DNA from: an uncultured Eubacterium sp.
Lineage (GTDB): Bacteria; Bacillota; Clostridia; Lachnospirales; Lachnospiraceae
Reading direction: 5' to 3'
Assembly: GCA_934320655.1 (NCBI GenBank)
Contig: CAKRFN010000001.1
Span: forward strand, 124,001 to 188,000
DNA: 64,000 nt
Part shown: in pieces, positions 34,144 to 42,058 of the stretch
How positions within the stretch are numbered: position 1 is the stretch's first letter
Layout of the letters: each line of letters begins with the position of its first letter
Made by a program: the position numbers and the translations under genes
Notes under the pieces: generated by a model
What the model saw: the letters and a program-made list of their open reading frames with translations, nothing else
What the model was told of the DNA's origin: nothing
Databases searched by the model: none

Positions 34144-34620
34144 ATGGTAGAGCAAAGCTATTATGAGAAAGCAGATGCGATCATTGGGGAACATGGTGCA
34201 AATCCGTCTGCTTTGATCCCAATCATTCAGGATATTCAGAGCGAATATCGCTACCTGCCACCGGAATTGTTGTCGTATGTGGCTGAAAAGATCGGCATCA
34301 CGGAGGCAAAGGCATATGGGGTAGCCACATTTTATGAGAATTTTTCGTTTGAGCCGAAGGGAAAATATGTGATCAAGGTATGTAACGGTACTGCCTGTCA
34401 TGTGCGTAAATCCATCCCGATTCTGGAGCGTCTGTACACGGAATTAGGTTTATCCAAGGATAAGGTGACGACAGATGATATGCTGTTTACGCTGGAAACC
34501 GTATCCTGTCTGGGAGCCTGCGGACTGGCACCGGTACTTACGGTCAATGACAAGGTCTATCCGTCCATGACACCGGATGCGGCGGCAGAGCTGATTCAGC
34601 ATTTGAGAGACGAAAAATAG
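34144..34620 (+). CDS. hydC: [FeFe]-hydrogenase subunit HydC (NuoE-like)
   Basis: 158-residue thioredoxin-like [2Fe-2S] subunit of the NuoE / 24-kDa family. The four cluster cysteines are in CNGTACHVRK (about 80-85) and CLGACGLAP (about 121-125). Together with the next two genes it makes a trimeric HydABC enzyme of the type that, in Thermotoga and Acetobacterium, oxidises NADH and ferredoxin together to evolve H2. AAAGGAGAAG ribosome-binding site. First gene of the operon. Confidence 0.93.
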   Translation: MVEQSYYEKADAIIGEHGANPSALIPIIQDIQSEYRYLPPELLSYVAEKIGITEAKAYGVATFYENFSFEPKGKYVIKVCNGTACHVRKSIPILERLYTELGLSKDKVTTDDMLFTLETVSCLGACGLAPVLTVNDKVYPSMTPDAAAELIQHLRDEK

Positions 34621-34638
34621 GATGATGGGGAGGAAATT

Positions 34639-36525
34639 ATGCAGAAGGTAGAAAACAGAGAGATTCTGAACAATTTGCGGGATGCCAAGGGGCAACAGAT
34701 CGCGCAGAGCAGATGCCGCATTTTAATCTGTGCCGGCACCGGCTGTCTGGCGGGCGGTTCCGGTGAAGTGTATGAGAAAATGTGTGAGTTGGTGGCAAAC
34801 GAGCCGGATGTGGAAGTAGAGTTTGGCGCAGAGATCGCACACGGCGATGGACCGGTCGAGATCAAAAAGAGCGGCTGCCACGGCTTTTGCGAGATGGGAC
34901 CGCTCATGCGCATCGAGCCGATGGGCATTTTGTATACAAAAGTAAAGCTGGAGGACTGTGAGGCGATCTTTGAGCGCACGATCAAGCATGGGGATGTGAT
35001 CCGGCATCTGCTGTACAAGCAGAACGGCATCGAGTATCAGAAACAGGAGGAGATACCGTTTTATAAAAAACAGACCCGTCTCGTGCTTGAAAACTGCGGT
35101 CATATCGATGCGGAGCATATCGAGGAGTCGATCGCACACGGCGGTTATCAGGCACTCGCGAAGGTGTTATTTGACATGACACCGGATCAGGTGGTCAACG
35201 AGATCTTAGAGTCCAATCTGCGTGGACGCGGAGGCGGAGGCTTCCAGACCGGATATAAATGGAAACAGGTGGCGAGACAGCCGGAAAAGATCCGTTATGT
35301 CGTATGTAACGGTGATGAGGGAGATCCCGGAGCGTTTATGGATCGCAGTATCATGGAAGGCGATCCGCATAAAATGATCGAGGGTATGATGATCGCAGCC
35401 TATGCGGTAGGTGCACAGGAGGGGTATATCTATGTGCGCGCCGAGTATCCGTTAGCGATCAGCAGACTAAAAAAAGCGATACAGGATGCCGAGCAGTGGG
35501 GCTTGCTCGGTGAGCATGTCATGGGAACCGATTTCAGTTTCCGGTTACATATCAACCGCGGCGCAGGCGCGTTCGTCTGCGGCGAGGGTAGTGCCCTGAC
35601 CGCTTCGATTGAGGGAAACCGCGGTATGCCGCGTGTCAAGCCGCCGCGTACCGTAGAACAGGGTCTGTTTGAAAAGCCGACCGTGCTCAACAACGTAGAG
35701 ACGTATGCCAATGTGCCGATGATCATTTTAAAGGGCGCAGCATGGTACAAGACGATCGGGCCGGAGAACAGCCCCGGAACAAAGGCATTTGCGCTGACCG
35801 GAAGTGTGAAAAATACAGGTCTGATCGAAGTGCCGATGGGAACGACGTTGCGTGAGGTCATTTTTGATATCGGTGGCGGCATTAAGGGAGATGCCGACTT
35901 TAAGGCAGTCCAGATCGGAGGCCCTTCGGGTGGCTGTCTGATCACGCCGCATCTGGACATCAGTCTGGACTTTGACTCACTCAAAAAGATGGGTGCGATG
36001 ATCGGCTCCGGCGGACTCGTGGTTATGGACAGCAATACGTGTATGGTGGAAGTCGCACGTTTCTTTATGAATTTTACACAGAACGAGAGCTGTGGCAAAT
36101 GTGTTCCGTGCCGTGAGGGTACGAAACGGATGTTGGAGATTTTAGAGCGCATCGTTGCCGGTAACGGGGTATTGGAGGATCTTGATTTACTGGAGGAACT
36201 GGCAACCATGATCACGGAGACCGCATTGTGCGGACTTGGAAAGAGCGCGGCACTGCCGGTCATGAGTACATTAAAATTATTCCGCGACGAATATATCGAG
36301 CATGTCGTAGATAAAAAATGCGCATCGCATACATGTAGTGCACTTCGCCGTTTTGTGATCAGCGCAGAGCTGTGTAAGGGCTGTTCGAAGTGTGCGAGAA
36401 ACTGTCCGGTGGGAGCGATCTCCGGCAAGATCAAGGAGCCTTTTGTCATTGATGATGCGGTATGTATCAAATGTGGTGCCTGCGAGAGCAACTGTGCCTT
36501 CGGTGCCATCCATGTAGAAGCATAA
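34639..36525 (+). CDS. hydB: [FeFe]-hydrogenase NADH-binding subunit HydB (NuoF-like)
   Basis: 628 residues in three parts: an N-terminal [2Fe-2S] thioredoxin-like domain (about 28-125, CAGTGCLAGG and KSGCHGFCEMGP), the NuoF core with NADH/FMN site GRGGGGFQTGYKW (about 195) and [4Fe-4S] cysteines in ESCGKCVPCREG (about 483), and a C-terminal 2x[4Fe-4S] ferredoxin (CKGCSKCARNCPVGAI and CIKCGACESNCAFGAI, about 580-625). This is the arrangement of electron-bifurcating HydB/HndC rather than complex I NuoF, which lacks the added ends. Confidence 0.95.
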   Translation: MQKVENREILNNLRDAKGQQIAQSRCRILICAGTGCLAGGSGEVYEKMCELVANEPDVEVEFGAEIAHGDGPVEIKKSGCHGFCEMGPLMRIEPMGILYTKVKLEDCEAIFERTIKHGDVIRHLLYKQNGIEYQKQEEIPFYKKQTRLVLENCGHIDAEHIEESIAHGGYQALAKVLFDMTPDQVVNEILESNLRGRGGGGFQTGYKWKQVARQPEKIRYVVCNGDEGDPGAFMDRSIMEGDPHKMIEGMMIAAYAVGAQEGYIYVRAEYPLAISRLKKAIQDAEQWGLLGEHVMGTDFSFRLHINRGAGAFVCGEGSALTASIEGNRGMPRVKPPRTVEQGLFEKPTVLNNVETYANVPMIILKGAAWYKTIGPENSPGTKAFALTGSVKNTGLIEVPMGTTLREVIFDIGGGIKGDADFKAVQIGGPSGGCLITPHLDISLDFDSLKKMGAMIGSGGLVVMDSNTCMVEVARFFMNFTQNESCGKCVPCREGTKRMLEILERIVAGNGVLEDLDLLEELATMITETALCGLGKSAALPVMSTLKLFRDEYIEHVVDKKCASHTCSALRRFVISAELCKGCSKCARNCPVGAISGKIKEPFVIDDAVCIKCGACESNCAFGAIHVEA

Positions 36526-36537
36526 GGAGGGGAAAAC

Positions 36538-38268
36538 GTGAGCGCAGAAAATAAACAGGCAACGAAATATATTACGATAAATAACCGGAAAATTCCTTTT
36601 ACGGATGAGAAAAATGTGTTATCCATCATCCGCAAGATCGGTATCGATCTGCCGACTTTTTGTTATCATTCCGAGCTGTCCACCTACGGTGCGTGCCGTA
36701 TGTGTGTGGTGGAGGATGACAGGGGGCGTGTGTTCGCATCCTGCTCGGAGGTACCGCGTGACGGCATGGTGATCTATACGAATACACCCAAGCTGCAGCA
36801 CCACAGAAAAATGATTCTCGAGCTGCTGCTGGCTTCCCATTGCAGGGATTGTACAACCTGCCGCGAAAACGGTGTGTGTACACTACAGAAGCTGGCACAG
36901 CAGTTGGGCGTAGATAAAGTACGTTTCCCGAATACAAGGGAGCCGCTTCCGGTAGACGATTCTTCAAACTGCATTTTTGTCGATCCGAATAAATGTATTT
37001 TATGCGGTGACTGCGTACGTACCTGTGAGGAGATTCAGGGACTCGGTATTTTGAGCTTTACACACCGCGGTTCGCAGATGCGTGTCACACCTGCATTTAA
37101 CAAACCGATGGCACAGACGAACTGCGTCGGCTGCGGACAGTGCCGTGTCGTATGTCCGACCGGAGCCATCACGATCAAGTCCAATGTACATGCCGTGTGG
37201 GAGGTCGTATCCGACCGGAGCAAGCGTGTCGTTGTCCAGATCGCACCGGCAGTGCGTGTGGCGATCGGTGACAGCTTTGGACTGCCGAAGGGCGAAAATG
37301 CAATCGGCAAGCTCGTTGCAGCCTTGCGGCGCATGGGCTTTGATGAGATTTATGATACAAATTTCGGCGCGGATCTCACAGTCATGGAAGAATCAAAGGA
37401 ACTGGTAGAGCGTCTGGAATCGGGCGAAAATCTGCCTTTATTTACATCCTGCTGTCCCGGCTGGGTAGCTTTCTGCGAGAAAAAGCATCCGGAATACCGC
37501 AAGCATATCTCTACCTGCCGTTCACCGCAGGAGATGTTCGGAGCGCTGATCAAGGAAGAAGCCCGCACAAAGCATGAAGTGGCGATTTCCAAGGGTGAGC
37601 CTGCGGACGAGCGTGAGACGATCGTCGTATCGATCATGCCCTGTACCGCGAAAAAGAACGAGATCGTGCGTCCGGAGCATTTTACGGACGGTGTACAGAA
37701 CGTAGATTTTGTGCTGACGACGGTAGAAGTGACCCGGATGATCCAAGAGGCAGGTATCGATCTGGCGCAGATGCCCTCGGAGGCTTTAGATATGCCGTTT
37801 GGACTTTCGTCCGGTGCAGCAGCGATCTTTGGCGTCACGGGAGGTGTGACCGAGGCAGTCTTGCGCCGTCTTGTGAACAGCAGCAGGATCGAGGATCTCG
37901 AGGAGATCAGCTTTACCGGAGTACGCGGCATCGACGGCGTAAAAGAAGCGACCGTGACACTCGGTGAGCGCGAGGTGCGGATCGCAGTCGTCAACGGACT
38001 CAAGTGTGCGGATGAAGTGCTGAAACAAATGAAGGCTGGTGAGGTTTCCTATGATTTCGTAGAAGTCATGGCATGTAAGCGCGGCTGTATCACCGGAGGC
38101 GGACAGCCGACACCGATCGGACCGCGCACCAAGAAAGCGCGCTTTGACGGCATGTATGACATCGATCAGGCAGCCCAGATCAAGCTCTCAAACGAGAATC
38201 CGTTTATCAAGACGTTGTATGACGGTATCTTAAAGGGCAGAGAACACAAGTTGCTGCATAACGAGTAG
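36538..38268 (+). CDS. hydA: [FeFe]-hydrogenase catalytic subunit HydA
   Basis: 576-residue hydrogenase. N-terminal [2Fe-2S] domain (CYHSELSTYGACRMC), His/Cys cluster HCRDCTTCRENGVC, two [4Fe-4S] sites (CILCGDCVRTCEE and CVGCGQCRVVCPTGA), then the H-cluster domain with all three signatures: FTSCCPGW (about 300), IMPCTAKKNE (about 366) and MACKRGCITGGGQP (about 510). The start is GTG at 36538 with AAGGAGGGG upstream. Maturases HydE, HydF and HydG are not in this window. Role: H2 evolution to dispose of fermentative reductant. Confidence 0.97.
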   Translation: MSAENKQATKYITINNRKIPFTDEKNVLSIIRKIGIDLPTFCYHSELSTYGACRMCVVEDDRGRVFASCSEVPRDGMVIYTNTPKLQHHRKMILELLLASHCRDCTTCRENGVCTLQKLAQQLGVDKVRFPNTREPLPVDDSSNCIFVDPNKCILCGDCVRTCEEIQGLGILSFTHRGSQMRVTPAFNKPMAQTNCVGCGQCRVVCPTGAITIKSNVHAVWEVVSDRSKRVVVQIAPAVRVAIGDSFGLPKGENAIGKLVAALRRMGFDEIYDTNFGADLTVMEESKELVERLESGENLPLFTSCCPGWVAFCEKKHPEYRKHISTCRSPQEMFGALIKEEARTKHEVAISKGEPADERETIVVSIMPCTAKKNEIVRPEHFTDGVQNVDFVLTTVEVTRMIQEAGIDLAQMPSEALDMPFGLSSGAAAIFGVTGGVTEAVLRRLVNSSRIEDLEEISFTGVRGIDGVKEATVTLGEREVRIAVVNGLKCADEVLKQMKAGEVSYDFVEVMACKRGCITGGGQPTPIGPRTKKARFDGMYDIDQAAQIKLSNENPFIKTLYDGILKGREHKLLHNE

Positions 38269-38297
38269 TACCTTGCGGAGTATTTGATGTGACAGAG

Positions 38298-38326
38298 CAG
38301 GAGGTCTTTTTTGACCTCCTGTTTTT
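38298..38326 (+). terminator. Terminator of hydrogenase operon
   Basis: CAGGAGGTC (38298-38306) pairs perfectly with GACCTCCTG (38313-38321) around T6 and is followed by T5. Confidence 0.9.
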
Positions 38327-38514
38327 GCGCTGTGAAAAAGAGTCGCGAGCGACTCTTTCGCGCCCGAGCGGTATGCGAAGCATATACTTCATTTCCGCGA
38401 GGGAGCATGAAGTCCTGTGGACTTCAGATTTGCTCCGACCGAAGTGGCAACGTAGATGCGCATCCTCGCGGAGCGTTTTATGTGATAGGAATTTCCTATC
38501 ACATAAAATTTTTT
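38327..38514. repeat. Multi-hairpin non-coding element (ncRNA or MITE-like repeat)
   Basis: Almost every base lies in an inverted repeat. AAAGAGTCGC/GCGACTCTTT (38337-38358) lies inside GCGC/GCGC. A small TATGC/GCATA hairpin follows (38372-38384). TCCGCGAGG (38394-38402) pairs with CCTCGCGGA (38464-38472), enclosing a nested hairpin (GGAGCA/TGCTCC around TGAAGTCC/GGACTTCA) and the palindrome GATGCGCATC. The end is a perfect 16-bp inverted repeat (38476-38491 with 38493-38508) plus T6. Open frames through it are by-products of the palindromes. It fills the 353-nt gap between hydA and the sigma gene. No promoter seen. Confidence 0.65.
38476..38514 (+). terminator. Perfect 16-bp hairpin with T6 at the end of the structured element
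   Basis: TTTTATGTGATAGGAA and its exact reverse complement are separated by one T, then T6 (38509-38514). It has the form of an intrinsic terminator for the plus strand, and A-rich flanks allow the same on the minus strand. Confidence 0.65.
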
Positions 38515-38520
38515 GGAGAT

Positions 38521-38529
38521 GTGTCACAA
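38521..38529 (+). promoter_or_regulatory. GTGTCACAA motif, candidate ECF promoter -35 (site 1)
   Basis: GTGTCACAA occurs here about 90 nt before the sigma factor gene and again at 39866 before the third gene of the locus. Sixteen nt after TGTCACA comes CGTTATA, a possible -10. The pairing of motif and locus suggests autoregulation. Confidence 0.4.
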
Positions 38530-38621
38530 TTCTGCTTTTTGGATCGTTATAAAAATATACAGACAGAAATTTTGGCGCATGATATAATAATTACACAACA
38601 GGGGGATAAAAGGGAACACAA

Positions 38622-39158
38622 ATGTTATTATATCTGGCACTCATAGATACAGAGGAAGAAAAGCGAAAATTTGTATATTTATATGAAAATTACAGGCAGA
38701 CCATGTATTATGCTGCGTATCAGATTCTGAAAAATGCGCATTCTGCCGAGGATGCAGTGCATCAGGCATTTTTGCGCGTCATTGACCATCTGGAGCAGAT
38801 CGATGAAACAAATGTGTCAAAGACGAAAGGCTTTCTTGTAGTCATCACGCAGCATATTGCGATCGACCATTATCGCAGAAGGAAACGTGAATATCTCACG
38901 GATTTTACAGAGCAGGAGCCGACGGTCACGGAAACTGGATCTGATCCAGCGTCGTGTGTAGATACGGATCTGATTGTGCAGGCATTGTTGAAGCTGCCTG
39001 TCGATGATTCAGCGGTTTTGCGTCTCAAATATGCACATGGTTATAGCGGTGCAGAGATTGCTGCGATACTGGATTTGACGGAGGCGGCTGTGCGTAAGCG
39101 TATTTCACGTGCAAAAAAACGGCTGGCAAAGTTGTTAGCGGAGGGAGATGGTGTGTGA
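38622..39158 (+). CDS. ECF-type RNA polymerase sigma factor
   Basis: 178-residue sigma-70 family protein with only region 2 (YENYRQTMYYAAYQILKNAHSAEDAVHQAFLRVI, about 20-85) and region 4 (LPVDDSAVLRLKYAHGYSGAEIAAILDLTEAAVRKRISRAKKRL, about 125-172). Such proteins direct polymerase to stress or envelope promoters when freed from an anti-sigma partner. AGGGA lies 6 nt before ATG. The next gene starts within its stop codon (TGATG) and is the likely anti-sigma. Confidence 0.92.
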   Translation: MLLYLALIDTEEEKRKFVYLYENYRQTMYYAAYQILKNAHSAEDAVHQAFLRVIDHLEQIDETNVSKTKGFLVVITQHIAIDHYRRRKREYLTDFTEQEPTVTETGSDPASCVDTDLIVQALLKLPVDDSAVLRLKYAHGYSGAEIAAILDLTEAAVRKRISRAKKRLAKLLAEGDGV

Positions 39159-39850
39159 TGACACAATGGGATATTGACGATGAACTGTTATCCGTATGCG
39201 TACCGTGTGCAGAGCAGCTGATGCTCGATCGGATTCCGCCGGAACAGACCTTACAGCATCACTTTTCTATGCATTTCCGCCGAAAAATGAGAGCGCTGTG
39301 CAGATATGAAAGACGGTCGCCGCGGATGCGTCAGATCGTCCGCTATACGAAAAATGTTGCGGCTGCCTGTGCAGTGATTGTAGTCGTGCTGCTGAGTGCA
39401 GTCATGAGTGTGGAGGCGGCGCGAACAAAAATTTTTCAATTTTTCACGCAAAAGTTTGAGGAACTGACTTCCGTAAAAATATCTGGGAATGGAGGACTTG
39501 GTTATCTTAAATTTGAACCGCAAGCTCCAGCTTATCTTCCTGATGGATACAAGAAAATCAATGAAATAACTGATAAAATGACAAATGTGATTGTTTATGC
39601 GAATGAAGACGATGAACATATTGTTTATACGCAGGATCTTTTAACTGCAGGCGAACATATTTTTGACACAGAGGATGCAGATACAGAAAATTTATATCTA
39701 TACGGTCAGCATGTGACACTATCCAAAAAGAAGGGAACAAAGCGTTGTATGATTTTTTGGCATGATAAAAAATATATGTTTTGGATTAGTGGAAATAATA
39801 TCACGGATCTGGAAATAAAGAAGATGGCGGAGAGTATTATTATAAATTAA
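39158..39850 (+). CDS. Putative membrane anti-sigma factor, DUF4367-like
   Basis: 230 residues. A cytoplasmic basic N-terminus (about 1-65), one transmembrane helix (about 67-88, AAACAVIVVVLLSAVMSVEAA) and an extracellular C-terminal domain that resembles the DUF4367 domains found next to ECF sigma genes in Clostridia (PAYLPDGYKKI start, late FWISGNNITDLEIKKMAESI). Start ATG 39158 overlaps the sigma stop; GTG 39155 is an equal alternative (AGGGAG 7-10 nt upstream). The second half is clearly more AT-rich than the first. Function is inferred from context and topology. Confidence 0.75.
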   Translation: MTQWDIDDELLSVCVPCAEQLMLDRIPPEQTLQHHFSMHFRRKMRALCRYERRSPRMRQIVRYTKNVAAACAVIVVVLLSAVMSVEAARTKIFQFFTQKFEELTSVKISGNGGLGYLKFEPQAPAYLPDGYKKINEITDKMTNVIVYANEDDEHIVYTQDLLTAGEHIFDTEDADTENLYLYGQHVTLSKKKGTKRCMIFWHDKKYMFWISGNNITDLEIKKMAESIIIN

Positions 39851-39865
39851 ATTTTTTTAAATAAA

Positions 39866-39874
39866 GTGTCACAA
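39866..39874 (+). promoter_or_regulatory. GTGTCACAA motif, candidate ECF promoter -35 (site 2)
   Basis: The same nine bases as at 38521, 62 nt before the small membrane protein gene. The sequence 16 nt further on (CCAACC) does not match site 1, so a shared -10 is not supported. Confidence 0.35.
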
Positions 39875-39935
39875 ATTGTTTCCTTGATTCCAACCGGTGA
39901 TGATTACAGTGATAGAAAGTAGGAGGAAATATTTT

Positions 39936-40253
39936 ATGAAACAACTGATATTCTGGGGGATTCTTGCAGTGTTAAGTTTTGTGTGTGCCATAATTGATTT
40001 TATTGGCTCAGATAAAGTTTGTTTATATGAAGAAGACAGAGAACGGTTGAGAAAAAGCCCGAATAGGAAAATATATCAGCATAAAGCTGCCATTTTAAGC
40101 GTGATAAGAGGAGTTATTTCTCTGGTATGCGCAGTATGTACCTATTGGCAGTTGGATAATTATGTAATGGATTGTATTCTCCTCCTACTATTTTTGTTAT
40201 GCTATTTTGCAACAGGAAGGCTTTGGAAAAAATATATGTTAGAGAGTATTTAG
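39936..40253 (+). CDS. Small membrane protein, unknown function
   Basis: 105 residues from ATG 39936 (AGGAGGAAAT upstream). Three hydrophobic segments: about 4-22 (FWGILAVLSFVCAIIDFIG), 51-70 (SVIRGVISLVCAVCTYW) and 76-94 (CILLLLFLLCYFATGRL), with a charged hydrophilic stretch between the first and second (YEEDRERLRKSPNRK). I recognise no family. It is the third gene of the ECF locus and has its own copy of the GTGTCACAA motif upstream, so it may be a target of the sigma factor. Confidence 0.7.
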   Translation: MKQLIFWGILAVLSFVCAIIDFIGSDKVCLYEEDRERLRKSPNRKIYQHKAAILSVIRGVISLVCAVCTYWQLDNYVMDCILLLLFLLCYFATGRLWKKYMLESI

Positions 40254-40353
40254 TAATGAGAAGAAAAATGAAAAAGACGAAGAAAAAACTGATTCATGAA
40301 ATCACGGTTTGTGATAGAATAAGGACAGGTATATGAAGGGAGCATGAAAATTT

Positions 40354-40671
40354 ATGAAAAAGAAATGTGTAGCAATCATCGTTTTGCTGGGATGCTGTTT
40401 GTTTGTAACGGCATATACGAAGGGTGAGGCGAAAAATGCGCAGGCAGACTACATGGTAAGTGAAACGGATGATGGATCCGAAACGTTTGAGACGGATCAT
40501 GGCTTTTATACAGATGCAGACGATGTGGAGCGTGCAGAGAATGAGCCGCAGAATGAACAGACAGATTACATTTTGCATGAAATAGATGGTGCATCGGAGG
40601 AAACAGAAACAGACCATGGCTTTTATACAGAAACAGATGATGTGGATGGTGAAAAGGAAAATATCAATTAG
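40354..40671 (+). CDS. Exported acidic protein with internal 39-residue duplication
   Basis: 105 residues. An N-terminal signal (MKKKCVAIIVLLGCCLFVTA), possibly a lipoprotein signal because LLGC resembles a lipobox, then a very acidic mature part. Residues about 32-63 and 71-102 are two copies of one module; both contain ETDHGFYT (46-53 and 85-92) followed by a D/E-rich DDV. Family unknown. AAGGGAG ribosome-binding site is 11 nt upstream. Low GC like its neighbours; 100 nt without a gene precede it. Confidence 0.65.
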   Translation: MKKKCVAIIVLLGCCLFVTAYTKGEAKNAQADYMVSETDDGSETFETDHGFYTDADDVERAENEPQNEQTDYILHEIDGASEETETDHGFYTETDDVDGEKENIN

Positions 40672-40696
40672 AAGTGGGGCAAGGAGGTAGATGGCT

Positions 40697-40969
40697 ATGA
40701 TGTATCCATTTATGACTTTAAATGATGAGACAGAAATTGTTCATTCCGATATGAATGAAGATGGAACAGTAAAAGTTTATGTTGAGACACCAGATGAAAA
40801 AGATGGCTTTCATAATATGACATGTTATTTACCGTCGTATGAGATTACAGAGAATCATGGATATTCATCGCAGGAACTCAATTACTTTTTAGACATCATT
40901 AAATCCACAGCGCATTTGATCATGGAGTTTGCGAAAGAGGGAGGATTTGAAAATGCCTCAGGTTTTTAA
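40697..40969 (+). CDS. Small acidic protein of unknown function
   Basis: About 90 residues. AAGGAGGT at 40681-40688 is 8 nt before ATG 40697 but only 2 nt before the in-frame ATG 40691, so the inner start is preferred. Acidic, with FMTLNDETEIVHSDMNEDGTVKVYVETPDEKDGFHNM then a helical C-terminus (FLDIIKSTAHLIMEFAKEGGF). It resembles small proteins I associate with gut Clostridia accessory regions, but I cannot name a family or function. It overlaps the convergent AraC gene by 4 nt. Confidence 0.65.
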   Translation: MMYPFMTLNDETEIVHSDMNEDGTVKVYVETPDEKDGFHNMTCYLPSYEITENHGYSSQELNYFLDIIKSTAHLIMEFAKEGGFENASGF

Positions 40970-41877
40970 GGTTGGTTCGTACCAAGGCTGCTTTTTCTGC
41001 CTGCCTGCCGATACTGGCTGGGTGGGCATCCTTTTTGTCTGCGGAATACCTTTGTATAATAATTGGAGTCATTGAAGCCGGTTAAATCCGCGATTTCCGT
41101 TATGGAATAGTTGGTGGTTGTCAGATATTCCACACTCTTTTCAATCCGGTACTGGGCGATAAAATCAAAGAGTGAAATCTGCATATATTTTTTAAATAAC
41201 CGCGAGCATTCGCTGCGGCTGACATGGATTGAGCCGGAGATAGCTTCTAACGTCAGGTCGGAAGCATAGTTCGCTTCAATATACGAAATGATGCTGCGGA
41301 TTCTGTCATATGTTTTCCTGTCGTAAGCGATCTCGTCGGCGCAAGGCTCCGTGTTCAAAAATAATAGTTTCCAAAAAGCCTGTAATCTGCAAAGAATGTC
41401 CAGCTCATAAGTCGGAGCTTTTTCTGATTCGAGCTGTGTGATTTCCGTAAGTATAGCGATGACATCCTGATGCCAGTCCGCAGACCGGTCAAAATGAATG
41501 GCGGACAACATCTGGTTCTGGATGATCGGTTTGACATATTTTGTATAGATCGCGCTGTTTTCGTAACCGTAAACCAGCTTTGGGTCAAAAGTGACGGACA
41601 GATATTCGCAGTCCTGATTCTCAAGCATGGCTCCGGTATGTAAGGTGCTGCTGTTTCCGAACAATGCCTGTCCCTCGCTTAAGACAAAAGAGCGGTTGTT
41701 TACGCGGTAAAGCATCGTTCCCTTTGTGATGAGCGTGAGTTCGATTTCCGGATGCCAATGCCAGAGAAAAGCGCCGGACTCATATTTCGACAGTTTTTCC
41801 CTACTGATCAGAAACGGAAAATGATAATTGCCGTGTTCTTTTAATTCTTTTTGAAACTGGTTTGTCTGGATCTGCAT
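40966..41877 (-). CDS. AraC-family transcriptional regulator
   Basis: 303 residues. N-terminal cupin sensor (FLWHWHPEIELTLITKGTMLYRVNN, LSEGQALFGNSSTLHTG) and C-terminal AraC DNA-binding domain (LTLEAISGSIHVSRSECSRLFKKY; YSITEIADLTGFNDSNYYTKVFRRQKGCPPSQYR). AGAGGTT is 6 nt before ATG. It diverges from the broken galactokinase gene; the 181-nt gap has two identical 12-bp sites that are the natural candidates for its operators. A sugar effector, perhaps galactose-related, is an inference from this position. Confidence 0.88.
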   Translation of the reverse strand: MQIQTNQFQKELKEHGNYHFPFLISREKLSKYESGAFLWHWHPEIELTLITKGTMLYRVNNRSFVLSEGQALFGNSSTLHTGAMLENQDCEYLSVTFDPKLVYGYENSAIYTKYVKPIIQNQMLSAIHFDRSADWHQDVIAILTEITQLESEKAPTYELDILCRLQAFWKLLFLNTEPCADEIAYDRKTYDRIRSIISYIEANYASDLTLEAISGSIHVSRSECSRLFKKYMQISLFDFIAQYRIEKSVEYLTTTNYSITEIADLTGFNDSNYYTKVFRRQKGCPPSQYRQAGRKSSLGTNQP

Positions 41878-41905
41878 TTTCTGAACCTCTTTTTATCCAA
41901 ATCTG

Positions 41906-41917
41906 CAATATATTACC
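41906..41917. promoter_or_regulatory. Putative AraC operator site A
   Basis: CAATATATTACC, exact direct repeat of 41957-41968, 29 nt from the AraC gene start. Confidence 0.5.
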
Positions 41918-41956
41918 GATATTTTATAGAATTTTACCATAATCAGAACATACAAT

Positions 41957-41968
41957 CAATATATTACC
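41957..41968. promoter_or_regulatory. Putative AraC operator site B
   Basis: CAATATATTACC, 51 bp (about five helical turns) from site A and about 40 bp upstream of TATAAT at 42011-42016, whose -35 region (AAGGCT) is poor, as expected of an activator-dependent promoter. Confidence 0.5.
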
Positions 41969-42058
41969 TGTTTTGCACAAGAATGTTAAGGCTGAAAATA
42001 AGTGCATGCATATAATGTGAATCAGATGCAAAAACAGATCGCAGCGAAGGAGGCACAT

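Noticed and set aside
38289..38646. Open reading frames on both strands through the structured element after hydA
   Set aside because: They run through nested palindromes, overlap each other on opposite strands, lack ribosome-binding sites and show no family resemblance.
40258..40336. Short Lys-rich open frame between the membrane protein and the repeat protein
   Set aside because: No ribosome-binding site, low complexity and no homology; probably chance.
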